This document shows positions 23,290 to 36,870 of a stretch of DNA of 64,000 nt, piece after piece (position 1 is the stretch's first letter; every line of letters starts with the position of its first letter). Position numbers and translations under genes: made by a program. The DNA is taken from the NCBI GenBank assembly GCA_015680685.1, contig MNCI01004262.1:239106-303105 (forward strand), given 5' to 3'. This DNA is from Gnetum montanum (Eukaryota > Streptophyta > Gnetopsida > Gnetales > Gnetaceae). The notes under the pieces were generated by a model. The model was not told the DNA's origin. It saw only the letters and a program-made list of their open reading frames with translations, and ran no database searches.

Positions 23290-24167
23290 TGCATATTAGC
23301 CAAAAGCATATTAAGTGATACATGGGTAAAAGTCAATAAATAAGGTTAAAATGCCATAAAACACATGAAAATCTAATGAAATCAAGGCCATACAAAACCA
23401 TAAGGTTAATCTAGAAAAGTGTAATAGAGGCAAACAAAGGTCACATAAAGGTCAAAAAAGGGGAAATACAAGGAGTAAGACTACAAATGATCAATACTGG
23501 CCACAATTTTTCCAGTTTTAGGCCTTAGCAAGTTGTGATGCTAGTTTAAAGTCTTGATGGACTATGATGCTAATTTAAGACCTTAGTTGGCCATGGTCAT
23601 ATGGTGTTAAATGGTGGTCAAGGAAGGTCAAACCCCACTATTTAATACCATTTAAAGGAAAAAAAAGACAAATAGAGCTATAATAAGATAACAAATGAAC
23701 ATATACTTTTATATAACAACCATAGAAGGTCAACCAGGTTCACAAGGCAACATATGTCCAAAAACAAGCCAAAACATTACCTAATAAGGAAAAAATCAAG
23801 CAAATAGGCCATATATGATAAAATTTGGTTAATACAGGCCAAAAATGGTTAGTTTTTTCCAATTTTAGGCCTTAGTGGTACATTTTTTAAGGCTACAAGG
23901 CTATTAGGCACGTTTAGGCATCAATCAAGGTTGTTACTAGGCTGTTTAGACTTAACAATCTAGTGTTTTGAGGCTTCCACGCTAGGCTTAGCATGGAAAT
24001 AGGGGCCCTTAGTATTGATACTATGGAAAATATGGTCTTGGGGTGCTTAGAGGTCCAAAATTGAGGTCCCAAGACCTTGCCAAGGTAACATAAGGTTAGA
24101 TCTATCAAAATTAGGCCCCCGGAGATTTGTAAAGATTAAAAAGAAGTGTTTGAAGTTTCTTCCCCTC
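23290..24167 (+). other. Start of PR-RT interval of TAT-1: minisatellite words, no coding
   Basis: Holds the AGTTTTAGGCCTTAGCAAG family of words (23515-23600 and 23865-23950) that recurs in TAT-2 and TAT-3 next to the same RT edge. Otherwise unassigned. Confidence 0.6.
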
Positions 24168-24732
24168 TTTTCCACACTAGCCAACATTGAAAATAGGGGG
24201 GTCTAACATGGGGAACCAAAATCTAAGCAAAAATGAGGTCACACATGGTCAAAAAAGTGGCTGGAGTCCATATTAGGAACTTGTGCATCTCCTGACTTTG
24301 TTCCTAGGTAATTTGAGCTTATTTTGAGGGCTAATAGGTGTTGAGATGGCTTCCCCCTCTTTTTCCATGTTGGGCATAATATTCTCAGTGTGCAAAAATA
24401 TGGGGACACTTATTTGAAGGATTCACAGTGATTTTGACACACTTTCACTACGTTTCTAGGCCCCTAGGGCTATATACTTCGATTTGCATGTTTTTAGCTA
24501 ATTTTGGGCATGTTTGATGGTTGGTTAAGGTCACATAAGGTCTTCCCCACTATTTCCTTTTTGGCGGAGTTCCTCCAAGATGGAAGAATGGGGTGAATAG
24601 GTTTTGGAGGTTGAAATGAGGTTAAACAAGCAAAATCTTGAGGCTATGAGGTCCTGGGCTTCTCAAGCAAAGATCTTTGGCTTCTAGGAGTGTCATATTG
24701 CATCCAAAAGTGGAAAAGCAACTGCCCTAACA

Positions 24733-24769
<37 letters not shown>

Positions 24770-27125
24770 NAGTTACCCTATCATGGAGGAAGTAAGAATC
24801 TTAGATCTAGGCCAATTCAGATCACAATCGACCATGCATGCTACCTCCTAGGGTTGCCAAGGTTAAGGGCTATGGATCCATGTCAAAATTTAGTAGTTTT
24901 GGGAATTCCTAAGTGGATTTTTTGCTTTCTCCCTTTATTCCACCTTGGGGATGGAAAGCTCAACATGAAAAATAAGGAGGAATTGATTTTTGACCATCTA
25001 GAATTATTTTTGTGAAGTTTAACAGCTCCAATAACTACTACCAGGGTTCTAAAGTGCATGAAAGGTCATTTAATGTCATTCTAAGGTGTTTAGGAGCCCC
25101 AAAAAAGTCTTCCCTTGGGTTTCCACACTAGGGAACCTACCCTTAACATGGAAAAAGGGATCCCCAATGTGGAAGAACCATGCATCTCAGATCTAGGCCA
25201 ATTTTGACCTCAATCAACTTTGCATGTCAACTTCTGGGGCTACCAAGCTCAAGAACTAGGGTTTGGTGTTAAATTTTGGTAACTTTGAGTATTTCTAAGT
25301 GTTTTTTCTTTGAATTTTACCCTTCTTTCCATGTTGGGGATGAAGAGCATAATTTGGAAAATAAGGGGGAATGGCTTTTTGACCTTTTGACATCAGTTTC
25401 TTGAAGTTTGAAAGCTCCAATGATCTCGGCAAGGTCCTAGAGTGCATATAAGCTTGATTAATTTTTTTCTAAGGTAGTTATGGATTTCAAATGAATTTCC
25501 CCTTTAATTTTTATGTTGATCAACATGAAGGAGAAAATTCCCAATGTGGAGATACCATAAAACTTAGATCTAGCCTAGTTCTAACATCAATTGACCATGC
25601 CCACTAGCCTCTGGGACTATCAAGGTTGAAGACTAGAGTTTGGAGTTCAAAATGGCCATTTTAAAGGTTTCTTAAGTGGTTTTTGGACTTCCTTCCCATT
25701 CCAAACACCCGCCCCGCCCCCCCCNNNNNNNNATTCTATGTTTGGTCTTCTATGCTCAATGTCAAAAATTGGGGGAAAAGATTGTTGGTGCTTTGTGGGC
25801 ACTTTTGGTCATGCATGTGTGCTTCTGAGGTTGGTAGCGATAATGGTCAATGCATAGTGTAAAAATTTAGCTTTCCTGAAGGTGGATGAGTGGCTTTTGG
25901 ACTTCTTTCTACCCCCACCCCCCACCTTAGTCCATGTTAGGGCTTCTATGCTCAATGCAAAAAATTATGGGAAAATCTTTTTGATGCTTTATGCTTACTT
26001 TTGGCCATGCATGTGGGCTTCTATGGTTGGTAGCAAGGATGATCAATGCCTAGTGTCAAAATTTAGCTTTCTTGAAGGTGGATGAGTGGCTTTTGGGCTC
26101 CCCCCACCCACCTTTCACTATGTTGGGGCTTCCATGCCTAGTGTGGAAAAATGGGGGAGAAAGCTTTTTAATTATTTTTGATCACTTTCAGTCCTACATG
26201 TAAGTTTCTAAGGTCACCAATGTTAACTACTAACACCTAATGTAAAAATTTCATTGTTTCAAGGTTGATAAGGCATTTTTTGGACTTCCTCCCCCCTTTT
26301 CCACACTAGGGCTTCCATGCTCAACATGGAAAATTAGGGGACAAGACTTTTTGATCATTCTTGGTTGATCTAGCCTTGCATGAGTGCTCACAAGGTTACT
26401 AGCATTGGCCATTAGTACCTGAGGTTAAGATCTAGTTATTTTGGGGGTTGTGAGAGGGTTTTCAGGCTTTTCTACTTTTTTGCACACTAGTAGTAAAATC
26501 CCCAGCATGAAACAAGTCCCCCTTATTGGAAAAAGTCAGATTTAAGCCAAATCGACAACTAATTGACCATGCATGTCAACCTCTAGGGTTGTTGATGTTG
26601 ATGATCAATGCGAAGTGTCAATATTTGATAGTTTTGAGGCTTCTAAGTGTCTCATGCAATCTCCCCCCTTTTCTCCATGTTGGGAATGGAGCCCCAGTGT
26701 GGATGAGAGGGGATGACATATTTACATCACCCATTTTGGGGCTTCTAGAAGTTTGAGAGGGTTTCAACAGGCTCTAGGGGTTACCAAGCATCAAGCAATG
26801 GTCATTAGGTGATCAATTTGGATCATTCTTAGCTCTCTCTCTCTCCCACCCTCCCATCTTTCCACATTAAGGATGAAAGAATTAATGTGGAATAAGTCTC
26901 CCCTAGTGTAAAAAACACCAAATCCTAGGTTTCAACCAGTTTTGACTAGGTTTGATGAGGTTTCAAGGCTATTGAAGATGCTTAGAGGGGTTCTAGGTCA
27001 TGTGGGACCCACTTTGGGGTTAAACTTGTGCTAGATGAGTGTTGGGAGGTAAGAGTGAGTGTTATCCCCCTTCTTCCATGCTAGGCACTATTTCCACAAC
27101 ATGGAAATCCATGGGACCTGGCCTT
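24168..27125. repeat. Tandem array, about 15 units of ~190 bp with palindromic cores
   Basis: A core like TTTCCA(C/T)(A/G)(C/T)TAGGG...CTCAACATGGAAAA recurs near 24168, 24359, 24548, 24735, 24945, 25119, 25334, 25505, 25732, 25930, 26117, 26299, 26482, 26670, 26858 and 27083, i.e. every 170-230 bp. Best core: 26299-26335, where TTCCATG and CATGGAA face each other. Between cores, words such as ACCATGCATGT and TTGAAGGTGG also repeat. Units are strongly diverged. Both assembly gaps in the array (N at 24770; N run at 25725-25732) fall at cores beside C homopolymers. Confidence 0.75.
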
Positions 27126-27698
27126 GCTCATGTTTTGCCTAAATTTGGAAACTCGAGGTTGAAAAAGATAAGTCTCAGTTACTAAAAGTAGAAAGATGTT
27201 GTAATGCTAACGAATTTGTAAAAGAATGGGCATGTTTCAATGCTAAGTGTGAATGCATGGGGGTAAGGTTGCTATAGTGTTTTAAGTGCTGAAATTAGTA
27301 AGATCTTAGCCTTGATGCAAGCTTGGTCAAAAGGGAAAGCATAGGGTGGGGCCCATAATCCAAAAATTTAAAATTTTGAAAAGTGAAGTTTTTCCCCCCT
27401 TAAAACCAACATGAACTAGACTTTCTCCCCTTTTTTCTTTAGTGCACTTGTAGTCATGGTGCACTAAATTAGTAGCTGGGGTTTCATTTAGGTTTTAGAT
27501 GGGTTTTATAACTCAAATTTTGCAAATTCTGATCATAATTATTATCTTTCAACAACAGAACATTAGAGGAGAGCTCTAGCAAAGATTCTTATGGTAGCCA
27601 CAACCAATCTTCAACATGGAACCCTACCATCTCCCCTGTAGCCAGCGTAGAACTCTTATCTTTTCCCAATTTTCATCTTCCTCAGCATTGAGCCTATC

Positions 27699-30600
27699 AT
27701 GGCATCCAAAAAAAGAGGAGGGAAAAGAAAAAATCCCACAATTCATAGCATGGATGAGTGTTCAAGGGAGTTTTCAAAGGTTTTGAGAACTATCTCTATC
27801 TAGGGCCCATCTATCACTGCTCAAAAGTAGGCAAATCTACCTATTTTTGACTCTCTTTTTTTGTAATTTCTTTACTTTTTTGCTTCCTAGATGTTGAGGC
27901 CATTTTTTTTATCTACTCTAGTAGCAGGATTAAAATGAAATTCTAATAAAATTCCATCTCATATTTTGGTTGTTCCCATGCAAATCTATCGATGTTTCAT
28001 TGCTTTAGCTTTTACATATTTGCTTTTGAAAATAAGGCTTGTTTTTTTGTGCTTTTTTCCCAAAATCTTGGGGTATGGTTGTTTTTTCTTATATCTACAC
28101 CTTAGGGTTTGTTAAAATTAAAATTTAACAAAATCCTACCCCATTATTTTGATTTGAATTTAAATGGGTTTTAATGGTTTTGGCTATTTTGATCATTTTA
28201 ATGGCTATATGAAATTTAGGCTTTGGGATTTTTTAAGCTTTTTTACGAAAAAGCAAGCCAAGTTCTGTATTTTTTCTTGATGAAATAGTTGCATATTTGT
28301 GAAAGTAAAGATTCTGGGATTTGTAGCCCTTTGTTTAATCTTTTTGATGGTTGTTGTCTCATTTAATTTAGCTTTTAAATGGGGAAGTTATGGTTGTTTT
28401 CCTAACATTGTGTAGTTAGGTTATTTATGCCACTTTTGTAATTTCATGTGGATTTGTGAAATTTTCATAAGAAAATGGCCAAGGTTTTTGCTATTTTTTG
28501 GTCACAACTGCATAGTATTTTACTTCAACTTTCCAATGAAGGTGGAATCACTCCTATTAGATTCACAACAAATTTTTTATGAATTTTTAGCTAAGATTGT
28601 GTAAATCATGGCACAACTCACGATTGTAGTACATTACCCAAAATAGTAGTGGTTGATATGCTTAATTTTCCTTTTTTATGGCTACATGTCTTTTTCTAAG
28701 TTTATCATGTTTTTTCTACCTTTGTGCATAGTTTAGATGTTTTTTTCCAAATTTATGCATAATTTAGATGCTTTTTCCTAAATTTATACATAATTTAGAC
28801 TAAGATATAGTTTTGGTTATAAAGGCTATAAAATATGGTAATAATGCTTTTATGGAATTTCCCAAGTTAATTTAGATAAACTTCTAAGAGCTTTGCATAG
28901 AGGGTAAGTTGACCTATGACTTAAAAAGTTTTTTCTAAATTTATAGAGAAATTTCAATTGGCCATGATGCAAGGATATGTAGGGTTAGGATAATGTTTTC
29001 TTCTGGAATTACTTAAACTAATTTAGATAAATAGCTTAGAGCATTTTACAAAGGCTAATTTCACCTCCAACTAGATGTTTTGTCTAAATTTGCTAAGTAA
29101 CTCTAATAGGTCATAATGTTTTTGCTTTGACAAGTTGTAACAGTGCCTTTTTCTTGAATTTCTTAAGCTTATTAGATCAACAACTTAGAGCTTTTACAGA
29201 GGCTAATTTCACCTCTAACTAGATGTTTTGTCTAAATTTATTAAGAAATTCTAATTGGTCACAATGTTTTTGTTTTGTTTCATGCAGGGTCTTCTTGAGT
29301 TCTATTCTCATTATAGTAGACTTGGTTGGCATTTTGTATTACATTGATCATCCCAAGACCAATACTCCACCACACAACATGCCACTTGGAAAGCTCTCAT
29401 TGTGGTTTCAGCTTAGGACAAGGGACTTCCTTTCCTACCTCCCTACAAACTTTAGTGTGATGGTATGGTCACACTTATCCATAGATGTAGCTGGGGTTGT
29501 TGTTAAGACCCTTCTACTCGAGCATTTGGACTAATTACTAAGTATATTATTGATAAATTAGTTCCTAAGACCACAAGGGGATCCACAGATGCCATAAGTT
29601 CATTCTACCTTTCAAAGATCTAGATAATACCAAAGTATACTCATTATAATACTGACAATACCCTGATGGTGGCTCATAAAGCCCACACATTATTCCAAAA
29701 CCCACTTGGCACCATGTATTCTCTATAGGGGTAAACATAGTTATTGTAACATTTTTATGGTTTCAACTTAATTACCTTACCTACTTCATTAACTTAACTT
29801 GTTATAGGTATAAGGTTAATTTTTAGGGCTTGATAGTTAATGACCAAATCCTGGTAGTGGCTCAAACTACTTTGAATGAATTCACCAAGAGTTCCGAAAT
29901 CAAAGCTGCTATGTGTCAATAGTTAAGAGGGTACTTTGATGAATATGCCATCAAGTTCAACATGATATATAAGAAGTGAAAGGATCATAAGATAATGCAT
30001 AGTTGGTGGGTAGATGCCAATAGCATAGATTAGACCCTTGTAGCTGGAACCTCAACATTATAGAAGAAAACTAAAGGTAAACACATAGCTTCTAGTTTTT
30101 CATGGAATTAAGTGTTTTATTCCTTTTCTTAGTTGTTGAAATTGCTCATATAGTTGCTAATATTTGGTTATTACTTCACAGGACCTTCCACCTCAGCTGA
30201 TGTCACTATATCACCTTCACATTCACATCATGAGGAAACCCTCATCTTGAAGTTTGGTGATGTGGCATCAGTGCAGGAATGGCTAAAGGGGTAGGTGCCT
30301 AGATATGTTTAAGCAAAAATTTAGCATGTAGGTTTTCTTGATGTATTTATGGCACCTATTCCTTCCATTCCTGCTACAAAAATGTTGCATGTTATTGACT
30401 CCTTTGATAAGGAGGTTGGTCACTTTAGCACCATCATCCAAGGTATTAAGGTGAATATTGATTTAGGTGCTGCCCTATTTCATGACTTATTTGGAATCCC
30501 TATTGATGGGGACAAGTGAGGGAATTAGGCCATCATGAGGAAGTTGTAGAGTGGCTTGATGTCAACATGGACCACTCTAGAATTTCGATGGATAGCTTCA

Positions 30601-32826
30601 CAAACCCTGATGCAAAGGAATCATATCCTTTGTTTAGGTCTCGTGCATTACCCAAATTGCTATCACAAAAGAAGGTAATCGGCCTAACAATGGGTGAACC
30701 TTTAAAAAGGCCTTGATGGAGAGCATCAAATTTGATTGGGTTATTGCTTTGGCCATTAGGCTTCAAGAGAAGATTCTTAGACTCCATGTTGACACCTTTA
30801 CGATGATCCATATGCACTTTGCATTTTTCATAGGCTATCTAAAGAGGTTGATGAAGTTTCTAGTGGTGTATAGGAATGGGTGATGGATTTCCCAAGATCC
30901 AAGCCAAATTTCTAGGCCTTGGATAAAACACATTTATCCAACAGTTTAGGCCCAGAACCCACTAGAGGGGGTGGATGAGACATTATCCATCACCACTAAG
31001 AATCTAGATGTTAGATAATACGAGTCTCTCAATAGTACTAATGATAATGAGCCCCTCTCATTTCCTACCAGTGTCCAGGATGCCAACTGATAGTGCATGG
31101 AGGCCAAAAGGGTAGCTAAAGAGAAACTTAAGAGGCCTGTGGAGAAGGCAACCCCATCATCATATCAACCTACCCTAAAGAAGCTTAAGTCTAAGCTTAA
31201 GCCATCATAGTAGGTAGTTGTAGGTATGCTTTGTTTAAATTTTGCTATTTTCATGTTTTAAGATTTTATGACTATTTTATGGATTCATGTGTTAATCAAT
31301 TTTCTATGTGCTATGGTTGTAGATAAGCATCAAGTTATAGCAACCCAAGCTACTATGAAGGCAAAACAAAGGCATGTAGAAGAGGCACTTCTAAAGAAAC
31401 CTATGGTTGAAGGACTTGCTAACGCAAATATACATCATTTAGATGCCTTGTTTGGTGAGGTGGTACTAGGCACCTCTCCCATCATCATCCTAGAGGAGGA
31501 GGAAGAGGAGGATCCATGTATGCTTATGCCTCAGTATTTTTGTCATATCCTATTGGTTATACTAGGTTGTCATCCTAACCTTTCAATGATTGTTATGCTT
31601 ATAGTAGTTCCTAAGCCACTAGTGCAAGCTCTCATCCTTTATTTTTGTGCAAAACCATGGATAGAAACTCCTGACAAAGTAAAGTTCTTATGTGGGATGG
31701 CTAAGGACATCATTGATTGATTACATCAAGTTACACCTAAGATAGGTAAGGAATTTATTTAATGTGCTTTGGTTGTAAGCTTTGTTTTCATTATGACTAT
31801 TTAAGGTTGTGTCTTATGGTTGCATTTTATGCATTGTGTAGTACTATCAATCAAATGGAACTCTAGCAAAGACATGGAGGTAGACTCCTTGCCTAGACAT
31901 TCCTTTCATGTGTCTAGTATACCCGTGAAGCTTTACAACACTGCCACTAATTTAGCAATTTCATGTACAAAAAATTCATGGAAGGTAGAGAGGTCCAATG
32001 AATCCTTATGGAAGTAAGTTGTGGTCTTGAGGGAAAAGGTTCAAATGGAGAAGGATAAGATTAGGAATCTCCAAGACCATAAAGCCTTTGTAGAAGCCCA
32101 AGTGGCTAACTTGGGGGAGTTACAAAGCAAGTAGATCACATGGGCTAGCTACTAGCATTCCATTTAGGACAAAGTAGAACTCCTAAGGAAGATGATCAAG
32201 AAATGTATGTAGATGGACCTTATCTCCCAAAAGGTTAAGGATTGGAAGGATCACTACGCTTGGGTCCTAGCGTGAGACAAGACACAAAAGGCTTACAAGC
32301 ATTAATATAAGGACAATCATGGTGCTTACTTGAAATGGCTTATGGAATAGTTCGTTAAACAACACAATATAAAGTTGTTCATTCAAGGAATCTAAGTAAA
32401 CAGTGCTTCTCAAATTTTTGAAAGCACTCTCAAGGTGGAGCAATCCTCCACTCTTCAAATCACTACCATTGTAGGTGAGACTGCTACAATTGCTATTACT
32501 CATGAGCCTCCCACTTGGACTCCTATGGATAGGTCTAGCATTCTTTTTGGCATTGATCTTGGATATGTTGACTAGTTCAACATGATGGAGGACAAATCCT
32601 CCATCGTTTGGAGGAAGGCCTTCCCCATCTATCCCCAGAAGTGATGGAGCCAGACTCTCTATAGGTTTGATCTACTTTATGTTTCAGTTTTTGTTTTGAG
32701 TCATGATCTTGGTTATGGGTTACTAATTGGCTATATGTTGTTGCATTTTAGACCTCAGGAGACATTGGCAGCCCCAATAGTGAGGGTGGAAATGACCCAC
32801 CACTTCCTCCTCTAGATGTCACTTAG
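27699..32826 (+). pseudogene. Antisense spliced gene carried by TAT-1 (seven exons)
   Basis: Opposite in strand to TAT-1, between its RT and protease. Proposed exons: 27699-27826, 29288-29730, 29827-30076, 30182-31223, 31323-31745, 31842-32664, 32752-32826. Introns are GT...AG; clear ones are AAAG|GTAAAC...TTCACAG|GACC and AAGATAG|GTAAGG...GTGTAG. Joins 1-2, 3-4, 4-5 and 5-6 keep a reading frame. The start ATG (27699) gives MASKKRGGKRKNP, a basic nuclear-signal-like N-terminus. Exon 4 has LFHDLFGIPIDGD, faintly like plant-mobile-domain proteins; exon 5 has an acidic E-rich run; exon 6 is Lys/Glu-rich and probably coiled coil. Scattered TAG/TAA stops and one frameshift in exon 4 (near 30520) show decay. 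I do not recognise the protein. TAT-3 holds a homologue at 52595-54220. Confidence 0.68.
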
Positions 32827-33655
32827 GAGCCTCCTTCAGTTTAGCTTGTTTTTTTTTCTATGTTGATGTCTATGGTTAGCCAAAACTATGTTATGGATCA
32901 TTATTCTTTGACACATTTCCAAACATTGTGGTTATGGCTATATGTTATGGACATTTTAATTTTAAATTTGAATATTCATATATGCATTCATAGTAGTAAA
33001 TGTTGTAAATGTTGAAAATGGCTATGTTGACATTTTTGCTTATAAAATCAAATGGCTAATCAATGTGATAATAGGCCAAGCAATGAGACATATGGTAATA
33101 AAAGGAATTTTTGCTAATTTTAGTCCATCATGGGCATAGGTTATATTATGTGATTGTGGCTATGCTACTAGTTTAACATCTTAGTGGAAAATAATGCTAG
33201 TTTTAGGTCATAGAGGACCATAGTGCCACTTTTAGGTGTTAGTACCAGTTTTAGGCATTAGTGGGTCATGTTTAAATCATAAGTAATAATAAAGAAAGGT
33301 TTTAGCAAATGGGTAACAATGCAAATAAATTTATGGCTACATGCATAGGATATGTGCATAACAAAGATATAATAATTTGCAAAAGAAAAGTAAGGACATT
33401 TTTCTATCATGGCATTTGGTCATAGAGGCATGGGAAGGTTAAGTCAAATTTCACTTTTGTATGTTCTTCCTAATCATTGCAAAATTAGGAAGTGATTAAA
33501 GCCTACTCTGCACAAGCTTGTATTTTCCATTCCCTTCATTTAAAATGTTAAAAGGGAGCTCATCCCATGATGTATTTCATTGCTTCTCATTGTCATCATT
33601 GCTTATCTTGGGTTTTTCCTCTTCATGGCTAGGAGCTTCTTCTTGAAGATCCACT
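32827..33655. other. Spacer between antisense gene and protease of TAT-1
   Basis: Non-coding. At 33150-33270 it carries four copies of the CTAGTTTTAGG(C/T)...TTAGTGG minisatellite words that also lie in the matching spacer of TAT-3 (54430-54620). Confidence 0.6.
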
Positions 33656-36600
33656 TTAGACCCTAGTTCTATGCCCATGTTGTTGATAAATAGGGAAGCC
33701 ATGTTGTCATCATGAATGATGATTTCACATCCCTCATAAGGAAGGTGAATTTCTTAATGGATGGGTAAGAAGACAACTCATAATTAAGCCAACCAAGGTC
33801 TTCCCAGGATCAGGTTGAACCCTAGTGTCTCTTCCACCACCAAGAAGTTTGTGGTTGTGGGAAATTGTTCTTCAACTACAAAATCCAAGGAGATATATCC
33901 CTTGATGATAATCTTGATCCATTGAAGGACTTCAGATCTATAGTGGTTGTAGGTTGTACTTGCTCAATTAAGCCCAAGCATTCAATGATGGTACATGAGA
34001 TGACATTGGTTACCACTCCATCATCAACATGCAGCTAATGTATTTATAATTTTCCTATGCATATAGTTATGAATAAAGGGGCTATAGTCACCTCACTATT
34101 TTGGGGATTAACCTTAATTTTGCTATCAAAAAATGTTAATGGTGTTGACTTTCCCTTTCCTAGTGAGGGTAGAATCATTACTACATGGATGGCTTCCTTA
34201 TTAGCGAGAATATCTTCACTAATGGATATGGAGGTTAACATTTTGACTAGTGCCTCATGATGTGTGGTAGAAGTCATGATCAAGTCATATAAGCTTAAGA
34301 TAGTATTTTTCTACTTTAGGGATTGCTTAACATGGTCCATTGCAATGAGGAAGTTTTTATTGATGGCCATGGCCTTGTCACCCTAGTTGTGCTTTGATTC
34401 CTCCATGTGCCCCAAAATGCAAACTTTGGCTTTAGGCTATGGCTATTGTGGCTCTTTTTGGTTGTTTTATTTATGAGCTTTAGTATCCCCTTGTGGCTTT
34501 TTGGTTAAAGGAGATGGGATAGCGGAGGTCATAGGTATAGCTGAAATGGGAGTGGGCTTCAGTGGACCTACTTCCTTTCATGCCTCCATCTACTTGTCTA
34601 CCTTGTTGTTAGGCTTTTGCTTTTGCTTCTTCCTGTCGTTAGCTAAATGTTTTTGATTGTTAGCTATTGGCTATAAGAAATAGGTGGTAGCATTAGCCAC
34701 CACAAGGGATCATTGTGCATCTAGTTGGGCTACAACTATTTGGGTTGTATGAGGTTGAGGAACCTTGATAAGAAAAGGTTCCCTTGGAGGCATTCGTGAT
34801 GGTACTTTCACAATGAAGGGAGGTCTTAAGCTATGGGAAGCCAAATGAGCTCTTTCATTATATAGGGGTACTTGGATGATGAATGGTTCTATTGTAGGTC
34901 TTTGGTTGTCATCGATATTAAATGCTAAGATAACATGGGGGCTATCATTAGCATTCAAAGGATCTTTGTAGACCTGCATTGACTAGTTTTGTGGTGGAAT
35001 TGGGTTAGAAGCATCTAAGACCAGTTCCCCCCTATTTATCATCCTTTGCAAGTCATCCTTTAGTGTAAGATAGAAGTCTATATCATGACCATGTAGTAAA
35101 TGATAGTGGTAAAAGTGGTCTAACTTGAAGTATTTAGGCAACTGGGGATCATCGTTCATTACCCCAATGGGATCCTTGGCAATTTCACATAGTCATTCAT
35201 GTTTCTTTCAAGCTACTTTGGACATTTGTTTATGTTCCATACATCCACTTCTCAACTCAAATGGTCTTAATGATGATGTAGTATATCCTCCTTTCGAAAT
35301 TAGGTCTATTTGTTGTTAATGCATTGGTCCCAGAAGTTGATAGTTGATTACTGCGGTCATTTGTGAGTGCCTTGGGTAGGTTGACCTTCAGCCCTTGGTT
35401 CATCATCTTGATTTACCTATTCATATTTGCTATGGTAGTGTTATTTTGTTTGCTCTTTTTCTTGTTCCTTCAAGTGTGTTAGTTTTTATATGATATATAG
35501 GCCAGATCATGGATGGCCTTTGTAGCATCCTTTATGTTTTTAGTTTGTCAAAACACTTGGCCAAGAAACCATGGATCAAAGTAGTAGAGTTTAGACTTGA
35601 TGAAGTCATTAACTGCTCCTTTTAATATGGCTAATAAGTGGGCTTCAGGTATGGGCTTTGGTATTTCATTCAATAGTCCATTCCACCATTAAATGATTTT
35701 TTGTATGGGTTCTAAGGACCCGTTCTTAACCTTCATCAGTTGGTCAAGCATTGTGTTAGGCTTCAAGTTATACTTGAAGCAGTTGACAAACTAGGCTACT
35801 AAGTCTTCTAGAGAGGATATAGATCCTCTAATTAATGTGCAATACCAATGAAGTGCTTTCCTAGTTCAAGAACTAGGGAAAATCCTCATGATGGTATGAG
35901 GCCATGGCTATAAGAGCAAACATTTATATTAAAAGATGATAAGGTGAGCATTAGGGTCACCTTCTCCATTATATTTGCTAAATTTTGGAATGGGGACACC
36001 AGAAGAAAGTGTCATGAGTGGAACTATAGGACTTATGGGATAATCCTAGTAGAAGTCCATAATCTTCACAGTTTGTGTAGTAGAGACTTTAAGCCTCTTC
36101 AATTCTTCTGTTAGGTCTTGGATCATTTAGAAGGCTTGATCTAAGCCTTTTGGTGGTCTCATAGTTTACAAGGTCTGTACATAAGGTTGTGGCATTTGTT
36201 GTGAGGTTTGTGGCCCCATTATGATTTGCATGATAGAAGGAAAAGGTTGCACTATGGTTGTGGCTTGCAAGCCAAACAAAGAAAAAGATGTTTATGTTGG
36301 TACTTAAGGCACAAACAGGACAAATGTGGTGTGTGACCCTTGTGTTATTGGGGGTCTCATGGATGATCCCATGTGAGTAGTCAAAGGATTTGTGATGGTA
36401 AAAGCCATAATTGATGAATTTGTATATCGTGGCTTTGTTGCAACTGGCATTGATATGTTATAGTTTGTTGTTTGTGGCATTGAGTGAGTGTGATGTGTAG
36501 CTACAACTAGCATGGGATCTACTATAGCAAGGTGTAGAGGACTAGAAGATGGTGGCATCATGCCCATGGAGAAAAAAATAGCATTAGGAGAAGGCTCTAT

Positions 36601-36870
36601 GAAATTGGGGGATGTTTGTTCAAATAACCCTCCAAGGATGTTTTAAGGCTTAGATTCTACCCTAAATTCATCCTTCTCTTTCTGTTGTTTCCCAAAGCTA
36701 GGCTGGTCATCTTCCTCCTCTATGGTAATCAATTGGGCTAGGATGCTAGAATAAACATCGTTAATAGGAATTTCTTCATATGAGGAAGGGAAGTACTCTT
36801 TCCCATCCCTGTGTATGAGCTCAAATTCCCTCTTGGCTTTGGCTTTAGCTTGGGAAATTAGCATGCCTAC
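33656..36870 (-). pseudogene. gag-protease of TAT-1
   Basis: Minus strand, broken frames, collinear with TAT-3. N-terminus near 36864 (FELIHRDGKEYFPSS), Pro/Thr-rich linker, gag core 35950-35600 (ALHWYCTLIRGSISSLEDL, MLDQLMKV, AHLLAILKGAVNDFIKSKLY), then a C-x2-H...GH-type motif in which Cys is now Tyr (YHYHLLHGHDIDFYLTLKD, 35030-35100). Protease about 34060-33700: LHVDDGVVTNVIS has an intact Asp-Asp-Gly-like active site, and LGFNLILGRPWLA is the flap-side hallmark. Longest open pieces 34710-34979 and 36304-36567. Gag would form the particle; protease would cleave the polyprotein. Confidence 0.78.

Noticed and set aside
23290-27400. Region right of TAT-1 RT as an LTR (palindromes resemble a U3)
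   Set aside because: No terminal TG/CA pair or partner copy, and it sits between RT and the antisense gene just as in TAT-2.
27699-32826. Ordinary host gene flanked by chance by TAT fragments
   Set aside because: A homologue lies at the same internal position of TAT-3, flanked by the same PR and RT edges. Still worth testing.
36304-36567. Stand-alone 87-codon minus gene
   Set aside because: It is the Pro/Thr-rich linker of TAT-1 gag, collinear with 57325-57642 of TAT-3.
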